64,000 bases of DNA from Pseudofabraea citricarpa (taxonomy: Eukaryota; Ascomycota; Leotiomycetes; Helotiales; Dermateaceae). The notes below the pieces were generated by a model. The model was not told the DNA's origin. It saw nothing but the letters and a program-made list of their open reading frames with translations, and did not search any database. The position numbers were made by a program, and so were the translations under genes. The stretch covers positions 1,054,001 to 1,118,000 of the forward strand of contig JAPWGK010000007.1 of assembly GCA_029641185.1 (NCBI GenBank), written 5' to 3'. Of this stretch, positions 35,540 to 47,699 are shown piece by piece. Every line of letters starts with the position of its first letter. Within the stretch, counting starts at the first letter, position 1.

Positions 35540-36157
35540 TGTTAGATATTATTATATATATAATATCGTACTTTTATATAAACCTATATGGTTTGAGGTT
35601 TTTATAGCTTTAGGAACAAAAAATAACTAAATTGATTTTTCCTAACTTAGTCATGTGACTTTCCTAAAAAGGAAAGGTCTTATCCTATGTAGTTTTGTAT
35701 AAGGATTCCAAATCAGGAACAGATTTCCTAATCGGGACTAGTTTGATAGAATAATCTGGGTTTTTAGTCGTATATACGATTTTTCGATTAAGTTTACTCG
35801 AATTATATAATATTAAACTTAATTTATATTTCTTGTAGTTTCTAGTATATTCGATTATAAATCAACCAATTATAAATCAATATTAATTTATAATAAATAC
35901 TTACAAATATATATTAATTTATAATCAATATTATTAATATAACACGTGATATCGAATATACTAGAATCAAATAATTATATATATAATAAGGTGGTTATTC
36001 CTAAGCTACAAAGAACCAACATATATATAACTTATTTAATATATTCTATTATATTAATTATTCTTCGACTATTTACTAAGTTTATCACGTAATCGGTTCC
36101 GTTCGACGCTATATATATTACTAGTATTTATATATTAGTATATTATATATACTCCAA
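35540..36157 (+). repeat. 3' LTR of element B
   Basis: 618 bp, begins TGTTAGATATT and ends CTCCAACA. It matches 29624-30243 along its length with scattered C/T and G/A differences. It is followed directly by family-A LTR sequence that starts inside that LTR. Confidence 0.85.
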
Positions 36158-37195
36158 CATATATAATATATAATAATTATATATTTTCAGATACTTAGTA
36201 AATTCCTTATACTATAAATTTATTAAGTAAGAATCAAAGATTCTATCACGTGATCAAAACTATAAAAACTACTAGTTTGATTATTATTAAAACACGTAAT
36301 AATTATATACTAAAATCTATTTTTAGTATATATCAAGTTTTATATAATTCACTTATAATAAATTTCTTTTTTAGGAAATCACTACTATTTACTTAGTTAT
36401 AATTTAATCGAATTAATTATTCGAATTTAAGTTATAAATATATTAAATTATATTATATATAGAAAATAGCTATTAAGGTATATTTAAGGTTTACCTATTA
36501 AGGTAATTACCTATTAGTAACCTCTTAAGGTAAACTAACTAAAATAGAGTTATATATTAAGGTTACTATTATATTAGTTACCTATAAAGGTTATTAAATA
36601 TTAGTTACCTATAAAGGTTACTAATTATTTAATTACCTATAAGGGTTATTATAAATTATCTATATAAGAATAGCTTTATCCCTCAAATAATAAAATTATC
36701 GGTAACTTAACTACTTATTCGAATATATATACTTATATAATAATTAATACGCTCCGCTAACCTTTTATAAGTTATAAGCCTAGCGCTTATAAATCAATTA
36801 TATCTTACTTAATATATATTATATATATTCGAGATCGATTAACTAAAATTTATTTAATTAATAACTAATATATATATATTATATATATTCGATATCGACT
36901 AATTAAAATATTAGTAGAAAAGATTATTATTCCTAAACTAAAAGAAACAATAAATTACGAAATATAAGTAATACGAATAAAAGTATATCTTCTTAAAAAA
37001 AGATTAAAAGATACTATTAAGGATATTAATATTAATAATAATATTAATAATAAAGTTATTACTAATATTATTCTATTAGTTAAAGATAAACTTTTATTAT
37101 AAATTTAAAACCTTAGTAATACTAAGGAAATATAGGATTCTTTAAAGAACCTATATACTCACGTGATAATTAATACGCTCCGCTAACCTTTTATA
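36158..37195 (+). mobile_element. Ty1/copia element A2, truncated and internally deleted
   Basis: It begins inside a family-A LTR (equivalent to 26317) and includes LTR 36158-36769, a RIP-altered primer-binding site (AGTTATAAGCCTAG from 36770), leader and the first part of gag (from 36908, ATA TTA GTA). At about 37151-37157 it jumps from gag to the last 40 or so bases of the LTR, which end at 37195. The junction lies in CTATATA, present at both sites. Compared with A1, nearly every difference is C-to-T or G-to-A. Confidence 0.75.
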
Positions 37196-37515
37196 ATTAT
37201 TAGTAAATATAAGTTATAATTTTAATAATTAAATAATTATTTATAAGCTTAAGTTATTTTTTTCTTTAATTATTATATTAATTAAAGTTAAGATTAAAAA
37301 GGAAATTATTTATTTAATTTATTACTTAAAAGCTTAATATTTAGTTATATTATATAATTAGCTTATTTATTTTATAATATAAATTCTTAGCTAAGTATTA
37401 AGCTTATATTATATATTTTTATATATAATTATAATATCTTATAATAAACTAAAGTTTAATCTAGAAAGCTTATTAATTAAGTATTATTCTCTTATTAATA
37501 ATCTTATTAATAAAT
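37196..37515 (-). mobile_element. Fragment of family C, minus orientation
   Basis: This matches 52434-52770 (the 5' part of C2) in the same direction, with RIP-type differences, and reverse-complements the 5' part of C1. It has no LTR. It lies between the end of A2 and unassigned DNA. Confidence 0.6.
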
Positions 37516-38143
37516 CCTTAATAATTTATTCTTATTTTCTTCTAATAACTAAAAGTATTATTAAGTTATTATATTATTAATCTTAAGTAATATAATAATT
37601 ATTACAAATATTATATCTTTCGCGTATATATTACTAAGATAATAATAAGCTACTAACTTTTATATATTCTTTAGGTTTATATATTTATACCTCGGATCTA
37701 ATCGATCTAGAATTAATATAATAGTTTAGTTATTATAAAACTATCTTAGAAGAGCTTTTTTATCTCTAAATTCTTAGTTTACGGTTTATAATACGAATTT
37801 AGTAATATTATTTTAGAGGCCTAATACCTAAGATTATTATATATATTAGCGTAACTTATATTATCTTAGTTTAAAAGGATAATTATACCTATTATCGTAT
37901 TTTTATTCTCTAGTTTATAAGTCTCCTACTTATTAAGTTCGTCCCTAAGTAATTATACTACCTTTATATAATACTAATTAGTAATTCTTTTAAGTTATTC
38001 GCTAGGCTAAAAGTCTAGGATATAAGTAGTAGAAAGCGCTAAGAGAGCGCTTATAATATATATATTTACTTTTTTCTATTATTAGTATAATATTATATAA
38101 TAGATTATTAGACTTAGGAAGTATTATTCTTCTTATATAAAAG
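37516..38143. other. Unassigned AT-rich DNA, target of C1
   Basis: This is the left flank of C1; its last five bases (38139-38143, AAAAG) are the target-site duplication. A perfect AGCGCT..AGCGCT pair at 38036-38051 can form a small hairpin. The composition is less extreme than in C1 (several CG-containing words around 37,680-37,720 and 37,990-38,040). No coding motif is seen. Confidence 0.4.
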
Positions 38144-38340
38144 TATTATAGAATCTAAGATCAGGTGATTTATTATATAGGGGATTAGGATAACTAAGAT
38201 AATTTACTTAGTAATAAGTATTATTCTTATATAAATACGCTTTTTCCTATAATCTCTCGCTTCTCTTAATTAAATAATATAAATTATATTTTCTACGCTT
38301 TCTTAATTACTTAAATTAACTTTACTTTTATTATATAATA
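38144..38340 (+). repeat. 5' LTR of C1
   Basis: 197 bp, TATTATAGAATCTAAG..TTATATAATA. The terminal TG and CA both read TA, as expected when TpG and CpA are hit by RIP. A primer-binding site follows. Confidence 0.8.
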
Positions 38341-38354
38341 ATTATAAGCCTAGC
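38341..38354 (+). other. Primer-binding site of C1
   Basis: ATTATAAGCCTAGC directly after the LTR aligns with GGTTATAAGCCCGG of elements A and B, with only transitions between them. It is the same initiator-tRNA-Met half-site, more decayed. C2 keeps GGCTTATAAT in reverse at about 53,035-53,049. Confidence 0.55.
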
Positions 38355-39699
38355 TTATAATTAAAGCTTCCTAAAATTATATTTAAATTATAAGAGAGCT
38401 AAAAAATAATTATTCTTAAGTTTAGAATTTATTATTATTATTATAATCTCTAAAATAAACTAATAAAAAGCTAAGAAGATCTCTTTAAAAGATTATAACT
38501 TATAATCTAACTAATTCCTTTAATTCTACTACTAAGCTTATATAAGGCGTATCTAAGAGCTTATAAACCTAGATATTATAAACGTAAAGAATATAAATAT
38601 TAATTCTTTTATATAAGTACTAATTATTAATAAGTTTATTAATAAAAGAATAATATTTAATTAATAATTATACTTAGATTAGGTAATAATTAATAAGCTT
38701 TCTAGACTAAAACCTAGCTTATTATAAGATATTATAGCTACGTATAATAATATATAATATAAGCTTAATACTTAGCTAAGGATTTATATTATAAAATAAG
38801 TAAGCTAGTTATATAATATAATCGAATATTATACCCTTAAGTAATAAATTAAATAAACGGTTTCTCTCTTAATCTTAACTCTAATTAATATAATAATTAG
38901 GAAAAAAAAAGACTTAAGCTTATAAATAATTATTCGATTACTAAAGTTATAACTTATATCTACTAATAATAATATATTAATTATTATTTATTAAAAATAT
39001 AATATTATACTCGAATAAATAAAAAAAGATAATATAAATCTTATATAATAATATTAGGAATAACTTAAAATACTCTAATAAGCTTAGATATATAATATAC
39101 TAGAGGTATAAGACTCGCTTATAACTAAGAAGTTTCTTATAATAATATTTATAAAAATAACTTTAAAATAAGAAAGACTTTAATTAATAGAATATATTAA
39201 AGTAAATAAGCTTAGACTCCTAGGTAAAATACTTAAGTAATATAAAAATTAGTTTTTTATTCTAGTATATAAAAATTTAGTTTAATTTATAACTAAGAGG
39301 ATAATAATCTTTATTACTTTTAGAGGAAAATTAGATAATACTAGAAACTAATATATTAGCTTAATTTAATAAAAGTAAAAATAATTTTATTTTTACTAAA
39401 ATAAAAGAGATAAGAAATATTTCTAGAAACTCTTAATATATTTATTTCTTAAGTATACTCTTATAAGAAGCTTAAGAAGAGATCTTAGAAATCTTTCTTC
39501 TAAAGAAAAATATTATATAATCTAAGATTATTTATAAAATAAAAACTAAGGTTTAATACGTAATAAGTTTACTAAGAAAAATTAAAAGATCTTAAATTTT
39601 AGGGACTTATCCTAAAAAAGAAAAAAATCTTCTAAAAGTTTTACTAGTAAATACCTAAGACTTATAAATATAATAATCTTAGACCTAAAACTTATAATC

Positions 39700-42600
39700 T
39701 AATAACTAGATATAAGTATTTATATAATTATAAACTTTTTAAGCTACCTATTATCTAATAATATATTTATTAATAATTATAAAGTTATTTACTTAGTAAA
39801 TAATAAGGAACTTTTAGTTCTAAGCTTATTAGTTAAAGTAAATTTAGATAATATAATAAATATAAGAATTTCGCGTTTATTAATCTTATTTTATAATACT
39901 AAGATTATAAAAAATATATTAGATAAAATAAATAAAAAAGAAATAATAAATTTAATATTTTATAATATTAGAGTAATTAAGAGATTTAATATTAATATAA
40001 TATTAGAGATTTTTCTTAAGAAGATTAAGATCTAATACTAAGAGTTTAATAATTTATTAAGATATAAGAGTAAGAAAAAGAATATATATATTAAGAAATT
40101 AAGACTTTTATTTAATATTATATTCTTAGAATATAAGTTATTTTTCTTTTACTTAAAGCTTTTTATAAATATTCTTTTAAGTATTACTAGAATCTTTATA
40201 TTTCTTATAATTAAATAAAAAATAAAACTAAGGCTTAAAAACTAAGAGAAATTCTTATATCTAAGATTAAATTCTAAATAATTTTAATATAATAAAAAAA
40301 AATATTTAGGCTTAATAACTTTAAGTATATTTATTAGATTAATTTATAATATAAAAATAAGTAAAATAAAAAAAGCAAAATATAAGTATTATTTTATAGC
40401 TTATATTAACTAAAGAATATTAAAGTAATTATTAGAAAGGAAATTATTTTAATCTTTCTAGAGAATTAATTAAGATTTATTTAATTTTAAATATAAATAT
40501 AATAATTTCTTTTAGTTACTTATAATTAAAAATAAATATAATAAAAAGCTCTTTAGTTTTATACTAAGATAAAAGACTTATAAGAAGATATATTATTTTT
40601 TTAAGAGTTTTAAGAGTTAAATAAAAACTTAATATAAGCTTTTAATTTATAAAATTAAATAAAATAATAATATATTTATAATTATAATTAAAGGTATTAC
40701 TTATTACTAGTATTAAATAAAAGAAATAAATATTAATCTTAAGCTTTTTTTAATATATATATATAAGATAAATAATAAAATAAAATAAGCTAAATAAAAA
40801 GTAATTATAAGATTTATAAAAATAAAAGAAAGTTTAAATCTTTTAGTAAACTTATAACTAGAAATTATATTTATAAGAATCTTCTTATATAATATTAGCT
40901 TATTCTAAGCTAATAATATAAAAACTCTAAATAAGATATTTAACTCTTAATTTTACTTATACTTTTAATAATATAATCCTAAGTAAATTATTAATTTAAT
41001 AATAAATCTTTAACCTAATTAAGATAAGATTTATATATATAATTATTAGATATATCTATTAATTAAAGAATAAGAAGTTAAAAGCTTAGTAAAAGCTTTT
41101 AAAATTAGATTATAAGCTTATATTAGATATTTAGTAGGATATATTATATCTAATATTTATAAAATATAAGTTCTTATACTTAATAAAATTATTATTATTA
41201 GAAATATTAAATTTAATAAAAATATTAGGTATAATCTAAATAAAAAATAAAAGAAAAGCTAATTACTTATAATTACTAGAATAATAATAAATATAATCGA
41301 AATTAAAAAACCTAAGATTTAGAATATTAGATTAATACTTAGTAATTTAATTAGATAAAAAGATATAAGTCTTATAATTAAGTAAAATAAAAAGCTTATT
41401 AAAAGAAATAATAATATTTTTATTAATTTAAAAGATAATATCTTAGCTTTTTAAGAGATTAAATTTTAAGTAAAAGCTAAAAAACTAATATAAGAAGTTA
41501 TATTAATATTTTTAGTAATTATAAAGTAATAAAAGAATAATTTATTTAATTAACTTTTAGGACTTTTATCTTCTAATAATATTCTTAAATCTAAAAGTAT
41601 ATTAGCTTTAGAAAATAAAAATAATAATAAAATAATAAAAGTTAACTTAAGTAATTTATTATTAAGAAGAATAATACTTTAGATAATTATATAATAAAAA
41701 AGATTATATAACTAAGTAATAAGTTAATAAAAGTCTTCTTAGAGAAAACCTAAAGAAAAAGTCTTAGCTTAGTTTCTAAAACTAAAATATAAGTATAAGT
41801 ATAAGAAATTTAGTCTAATAATATAATTTAATAAAAGACTTTAAGATAAAAATTATAAGAGCTTTAAAGAAAATAAAAAAAGTATAATATATTCTTTTAT
41901 AAAGATAAAAGATAAGCGGCTTAAAAAAATAATAAGTTAAGCTAAATATTAATATATTAATATACTTAATAACTTTTATTATATTTATTAGTCTAATTAA
42001 TTAAAAGAATAAAACGAAAATTATTTTAAAATAATATATATAATAATTATTATAATATTATAAATAAAAGTCTTAAGAATAAATATATAAATAAGTAGCC
42101 TCTTAAGTAAACTCTTAAGCGTTTATTAAAATAATATACTAAAAGTACTAAAATATTAGAAGAATCTAATAAATTATTTACTTAGTATTTACTTTAAAGA
42201 TAATATAAAACTAAAGCTCTAAAACCTAAAGAATAAAAACTACTAGTAAATAATTAGAATCTTAGAAATAAAAATTAAATTAATCTCTTTAAAGTAAATA
42301 TTTATATATAAATTAAACTTATTTAAAATAATAATCTAATATTAATTATAAATTATAATTTAAGATAATTTATAAGATAATAAATTAATTATATTAACTT
42401 ATATAATTACTCTTATATTATAATTATTTTAAGTAATAATAATAATTATAATATACTTTAACTTTAAGTTTAAATAATTTAATATAATTAATATATTTAT
42501 TAATATCTTAAGAAAAAAAAATAAAACTTTAGTTATTTATTTATTACCTAATAAATTTAAAATACTAGGAATATATATAAAAATCGATCGAGTATTATAT

Positions 42601-43690
42601 AACTTAAGAGATTCTTTTATTTTATAATTTTATAAATTCTTAGTTATTTTAAAGAAGCTAAATCTAATTATATATAAAAAAAACTTATATATTTATATAA
42701 GCCTAGGATCTAAAATCTTAGTTATATTTTATATTAATAATATATAAGTATTATATTATAAGAGTAATAAAACTAAAACCTAAGAGATTATTTATAAACT
42801 TAATAAAATATATAAGCTTAGAAACCTTAAGAATATAAAATAATTCCTAAGAATATATATTATTAGAAATTAAACTTAGAAAAAGATATAATTAGTTTAT
42901 AATATATATATTAAAAAGATTATTATTAAATTTAATTTAATAGATAAAAAATACCTAAGTATTTTATTATTAATAATAAAATTTATAAAAAATATAAAAT
43001 AAACCTTTAAAGCTTAAGTTAAGAAATACTAAGAAAAGATAAGCTTAGTATTATATATTATAATTATAATTAGACTAAATATAACTTTTATAATTTTCTA
43101 ACTTTTTTACTTTTTAATTAATCTAAGTATAAAATATCTTATAACTATAAATTAGATAATTAAATATTTCTTTAAAATATATTTTCTAGTAATATAATTT
43201 AATTATAAGCTTAATAAAATCTAGATATTAATTATATTAGATATATCTTTTATAAATAATATAAAAATATAATATTTTTTATATAAATATATAATCTTTT
43301 TATTTAGTAGTTTAATTACTTAGAGAATAATATATTAATTAAACGTATTTATATTAATTATAAAAGCTAAACTTTAGGGTATTAAGTTTATAATAAAAAA
43401 AATTATAGCTTTTTAAAAGCTTTTTAAAGAATTAAGTCTAAAAATTAAAAAGCTATAAATAATCTTTTATAATAACTAATAAACGATTCGTTTAATTATT
43501 AGAGAAAATATAAGAATTATAATTAAGCTAAGATATATAAATATTTAAAATATATAATTATATTAAGAGTATAATAAAAGTATTTTTAAAGTATCTTATA
43601 TTCTTATAAATAATATATTAGCTAATAATCTTATAAAAAATCTCTCTTAATATAAGTTTAAATATTTTTAAGTTTTACTTAATATATAAG
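39700..43690 (+). pseudogene. RIP-inactivated pol of C1
   Basis: Plus-strand traces of a copia polyprotein; the limits are approximate. The reverse transcriptase YVDD box reads YINN at 42730-42741, both aspartates lost by TpG-to-TpA changes. Next are a YIKKIIIKFNL stretch and the RNase H region (DISFINN near 43,245; then KLFKELSLKIKKL and TIRLIIREN around 43,420-43,510). The end of RNase H, with ANNLIKNLS, is near 43,640. Gag and protease should lie at 38,900-39,800, but stops are too dense to read reliably. The spacing and motifs match large fungal Ty1/copia elements. Confidence 0.65.
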
Positions 43691-43899
43691 ATACTTATAA
43701 TAAAATAAAAAAATAATTTTAAAAAGTAAAAAATTTTTTATTTTTATTTATATTTTTATTTATAAATTTCTTTTATTAAAGTAAAATATTTTAAAATATA
43801 ATAATAATTATTAAAAATTATAATAAAAAGCGTTCCTAAGTAATACTTATAAGTTACTAAGCTTATACTTATATAAATAACTAAATAAAAATAAACTAA

Positions 43900-45540
43900 G
43901 CTTTTAACTAAGTAAAATATTAATTATATTATTAGTTATTTTTATAAGATAAATTTTCTTTTTATCTTACTTATTAGAATTAATAAACCTAGAGTTATAC
44001 TTATAATTATAAATTTTTTTAACTTATTTTAACTTATTATAATTAATATCTAGTTCTAAAGCCTAATAAATAATTAAATAATATTTTTCTAGATCCTAAG
44101 AATAATAAATTAATAAAATTCCTACTTAGGAAAATATAAGAATATATCTTAGAAAAAGAAAAAGCTTTTTCTTAAAAAATAATAATAAAACGCTTAATAA
44201 AAGATAAAACTAAATTAGAAATTAAGATATAAATATATCTAAATAAATATAATAAATAATACTTATTTCTATTAATAATCTTAAAATAATAATTATTACT
44301 TTTATTACTTAAGATATTTTTTAAGTAGCTAAGATAAGAAATTAAACGCTTATTTCTAAGAATCTAAAAAATCTTCCTAAGAGATTTTATATTAAGCTTC
44401 TTAATATTAAGCTTTTAATATCTAGAAAGCTAATTAAGATTCTCCCCTTAATAAATATAATACTTATAAAAATAACGTTTATATTTAATAATATATTAAT
44501 TAAAAGTATTATTATTATTTTTATTATTATTAGATAAATTATTTAATTAAAAAAAAGTAATATTATTTAAACTCTTAAGAAACTTAAGATTATTATTCTT
44601 ATAAATATAAGTAAATATAAGCTAATTTATATAATTATACTTAATATATAAAATAATTAAATAATAATTAGTAATTAAATAAGTATTAAATAAAAATACT
44701 TATAAGAGAAAAATAAATCTTTTAAAATAAGAAACTTCTTATAATTAAAGTTATTAGTTTTATTAATAAAATACTTAGATTTTTTTTTAAGAGTTAAAAA
44801 ATTATATTAGAATTTCTTATATATAATAAATATACGCTTAAGATAAAAGTTATTAATTATAAATTAATAAAAGTTATCTTAAGTTAATTAAAATCCCTAA
44901 AATATTATACTAAAATAAAAATATTTATTAAAAGTAAGCTAAATAAAAGAAAAAAATATAAAAGAATAAGTTATATAAGAAATAAAAAATATATTAGCTA
45001 GCTTAATATTAATAATAAGAAATATTATAATAAGTTATATAAGCTTATTAATAAATATATCTCTAGCTTAAGGAAAATTATAAATATCTATAGCTTATAA
45101 AATAATAAATAATTAAAGTAAAATATAAAAGATTATTTATATATTAAAAAGAAAAAAAAAAAAGAAAAAAATCTTATAAAAGTTTTTTTTATTTTATATA
45201 CTTTTAATAAATTTTTTATTTTTATTTTATAAATAATATAAGATATTTTTAATTTACTTATTAAAAAGAATAAATAATAAGAAAAAAAAAAAAAGAATAA
45301 AAGAAATACTTAAGCTTAATAGTATTATAATTATAATTAAGATTAAGATTAAGATTATAAGAAAGAAAAAAAGAGAAATTATAAAATAAGAATTTTATAA
45401 GCGAGATTTTTAATTTATAGAATAATAATTAAGTTATTTCTAGTATTAGCTAAATTAAAAGAACTAAAGATAATATAAAGAAATCTTTAATTTATAAATT
45501 TAATCTAATAATTTAGTTAATAAATAATCGTATATAATAT
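43900..45540 (+). pseudogene. Possible extra reading frame of C1 downstream of RNase H
   Basis: Element C has about 1.8 kb between RNase H and the 3' LTR, more than copia elements usually have. A readable plus-strand stretch at about 44,830-45,110 (KVINYKLIKVIL, then KSLKYYTKIKIFIKSKLNKR and NNKKYYNKLYKLINKY) is rich in Lys and Tyr, with few stops. I do not recognise it. The same stretch exists in C2 at about 46,280-46,560 on the minus strand. It could be a third ORF, captured host DNA or an older insertion. Confidence 0.3.
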
Positions 45541-45551
45541 AATTATCTAAT

Positions 45552-45749
45552 TATTATATAATAAAAGTAAAGTTAGTTTAAGTAATTAAGAAAGCGTAAA
45601 AAGTATAATTTATATTATCTAATTTAAAAGAAGTAAGAGATTATAAGAAAGAGCGTATTTATATAAGAATAATATTTATTACTAAGTAAATTATCTTAGT
45701 TATTTTAATCTCTTATATAATAAATTATTTAATCTTAGATTTTATAATA
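45552..45749 (-). repeat. 3' LTR of C2
   Basis: 198 bp, the reverse complement of the C1 LTRs, with TA/TA ends. With the adjacent 90 bp it forms the spacer between the two arms of the giant inverted repeat. Confidence 0.8.
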
Positions 45750-47699
45750 TATCTTATAATTTATTATACTTAGTATACGTATTACTTTCTAAAAGTATAA
45801 GATTAATATATTATCCCTAAATAAGTAAATAATATAAGCTAGGTAATTATATTATATACGATTATTTATTAACTAAATTATTAGATTAAGTTTATAAATT
45901 AGAGATTTTCTTATATTATTTTTAGTTCTTTTAATCTAGCTAATACTAGAAGTAACCTAATTATTATTTTATAAATTAGGGATTTTACTTATAAAATTTT
46001 TATTTTATAACTTTTTTTTCTTTTTCTCTTATAATCTTAATCTTAATCTTAATTATAATTATAATATTATTAAGTTTAAGTATTTCTTTTATTTTTTTTT
46101 TTCTTCTTTTTATTATTCGCTTTTTTTAATAAGTAAATTAAAGATATTTTATATTATTTATAAGATAAAGATAAAAAACTTATTAAAAGTATATAAAATA
46201 AAAGAGACTTTTATAAGATTTATTTTTTTTCTTTTCTTTTTCTTAATATATAAATAATTTTTTATATTTTATATTAGTTACTTATTATTTTATAAGTTAT
46301 AAATATTTATAATTCTTCTTAAGCTAGAGATATATCTATTAATAAGCTTACGTAATCTATTATAATATTTCTTATTATTAATATTAAGCTAACTAATATA
46401 TTTTTTATTTCTTATATAACTTATTCTTTTATATTTCTTTCTTTTATTTAGTATACTTCTAATAAATATTCTTATTTTAATATAATATCCTAGGGATTTT
46501 AATTAACTTAAGATAACTTTTATTAGTTTATAATTAGTAACTTTTATCCTAAGCGTATATTTATTATATATAAGAAATTCTAATATAACTTTTTAACTCT
46601 TAAGAAAAAGTCTAAGTATTTTACTAATAAAACTAATAACTTTAATTATAAGAAGTTTCTTATTTTAAAGGATTTATTTTTTTCTTATAAATATTCTTAT
46701 CTAATACTTATATTATTATTAATTATTATCTAGTTATTTTATATAATAAATATAATCGTATAATTTAACTTATATTTATTTATACTTATAAGAATAATAT
46801 TTCTAAGCTTCTTAAGAGTTTAGATAATATTACTTTTTTTTATTTAAATAATTTATCTAATAATAATAAAGATAATAATAATATTTTTAATTAATATATT
46901 ATTAAATATAAATATTACTTTTATAAGTATTATATTTATTAAAAAAAAGATTTTAATTAGCTTTCTAGATACTAGAAGCTTAATATTAAGGAACTTAGTA
47001 TAAAGTCTTCTAAGAAAACCTTTTAGATTCCTAAAAATAAATATTTAATTTTTTATCTTAGTTACTTAAAAAATATTTTAAGTAATAAAAGTAATAATTA
47101 TTATTTTAAGATTATTAATAAAAATAAATATTATTTATTATATTTATTTAAATACGTTTATATTTTAATTTTTAATTTAGTTTTATCTTTTATTAAGTAT
47201 TTTATTATTATTTTTTAAGATAAAGCTTTTTTTTTTTTTAAGATATATTCTTATATTTCCCTAAGTAGGAATTTTATTAATTTATTACTTTTAGGATCTA
47301 AAGAAATATTATTTAATTATTTATTAGGCTTTAGAATTAGATATTAATTATAATAAGTTAGAATAAGTTAAGAGAATTTATAATTATAAGTATAACTCTA
47401 AGTTTATTAGTCCTAATAAGTAAGATAAAAAGAAAATTTATCTTATAAAAATAACTAATAATATAATTAATATTTTACTTAGTTAAAAGCTTAGTTTATT
47501 TTTATTTAGTTATTTATATAAATATAAGCTTAGTAACTTATAAGTATTACTTAGGAATACTTTTTATTATAACTTTAATAATTATTATTATATTTTAAAA
47601 CGCTTTACTTAAATAAAAGAAATTTATAAATAAAAATATAAATAAAAATAAAAAAATTTTTACTTTTTAAAATTTTTATTTTATTTTATTATAAGTATC

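Larger units (their letters stand above)
29624..36157 (+). mobile_element. Ty1/copia element B, LTR to LTR, RIP-inactivated
   Basis: A complete-looking 6.5-kb element: 5' LTR 29624-30243, primer-binding site 30244, leader, repeat D, one gag-pol frame 31242-35453, polypurine tract and 3' LTR 35540-36157. Domain order (gag, protease, integrase, reverse transcriptase, RNase H) is that of Ty1/copia. The flanking pentamers (CTTAT left, TATAT right) do not match, so the ends probably do not come from one insertion event. Confidence 0.85.
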
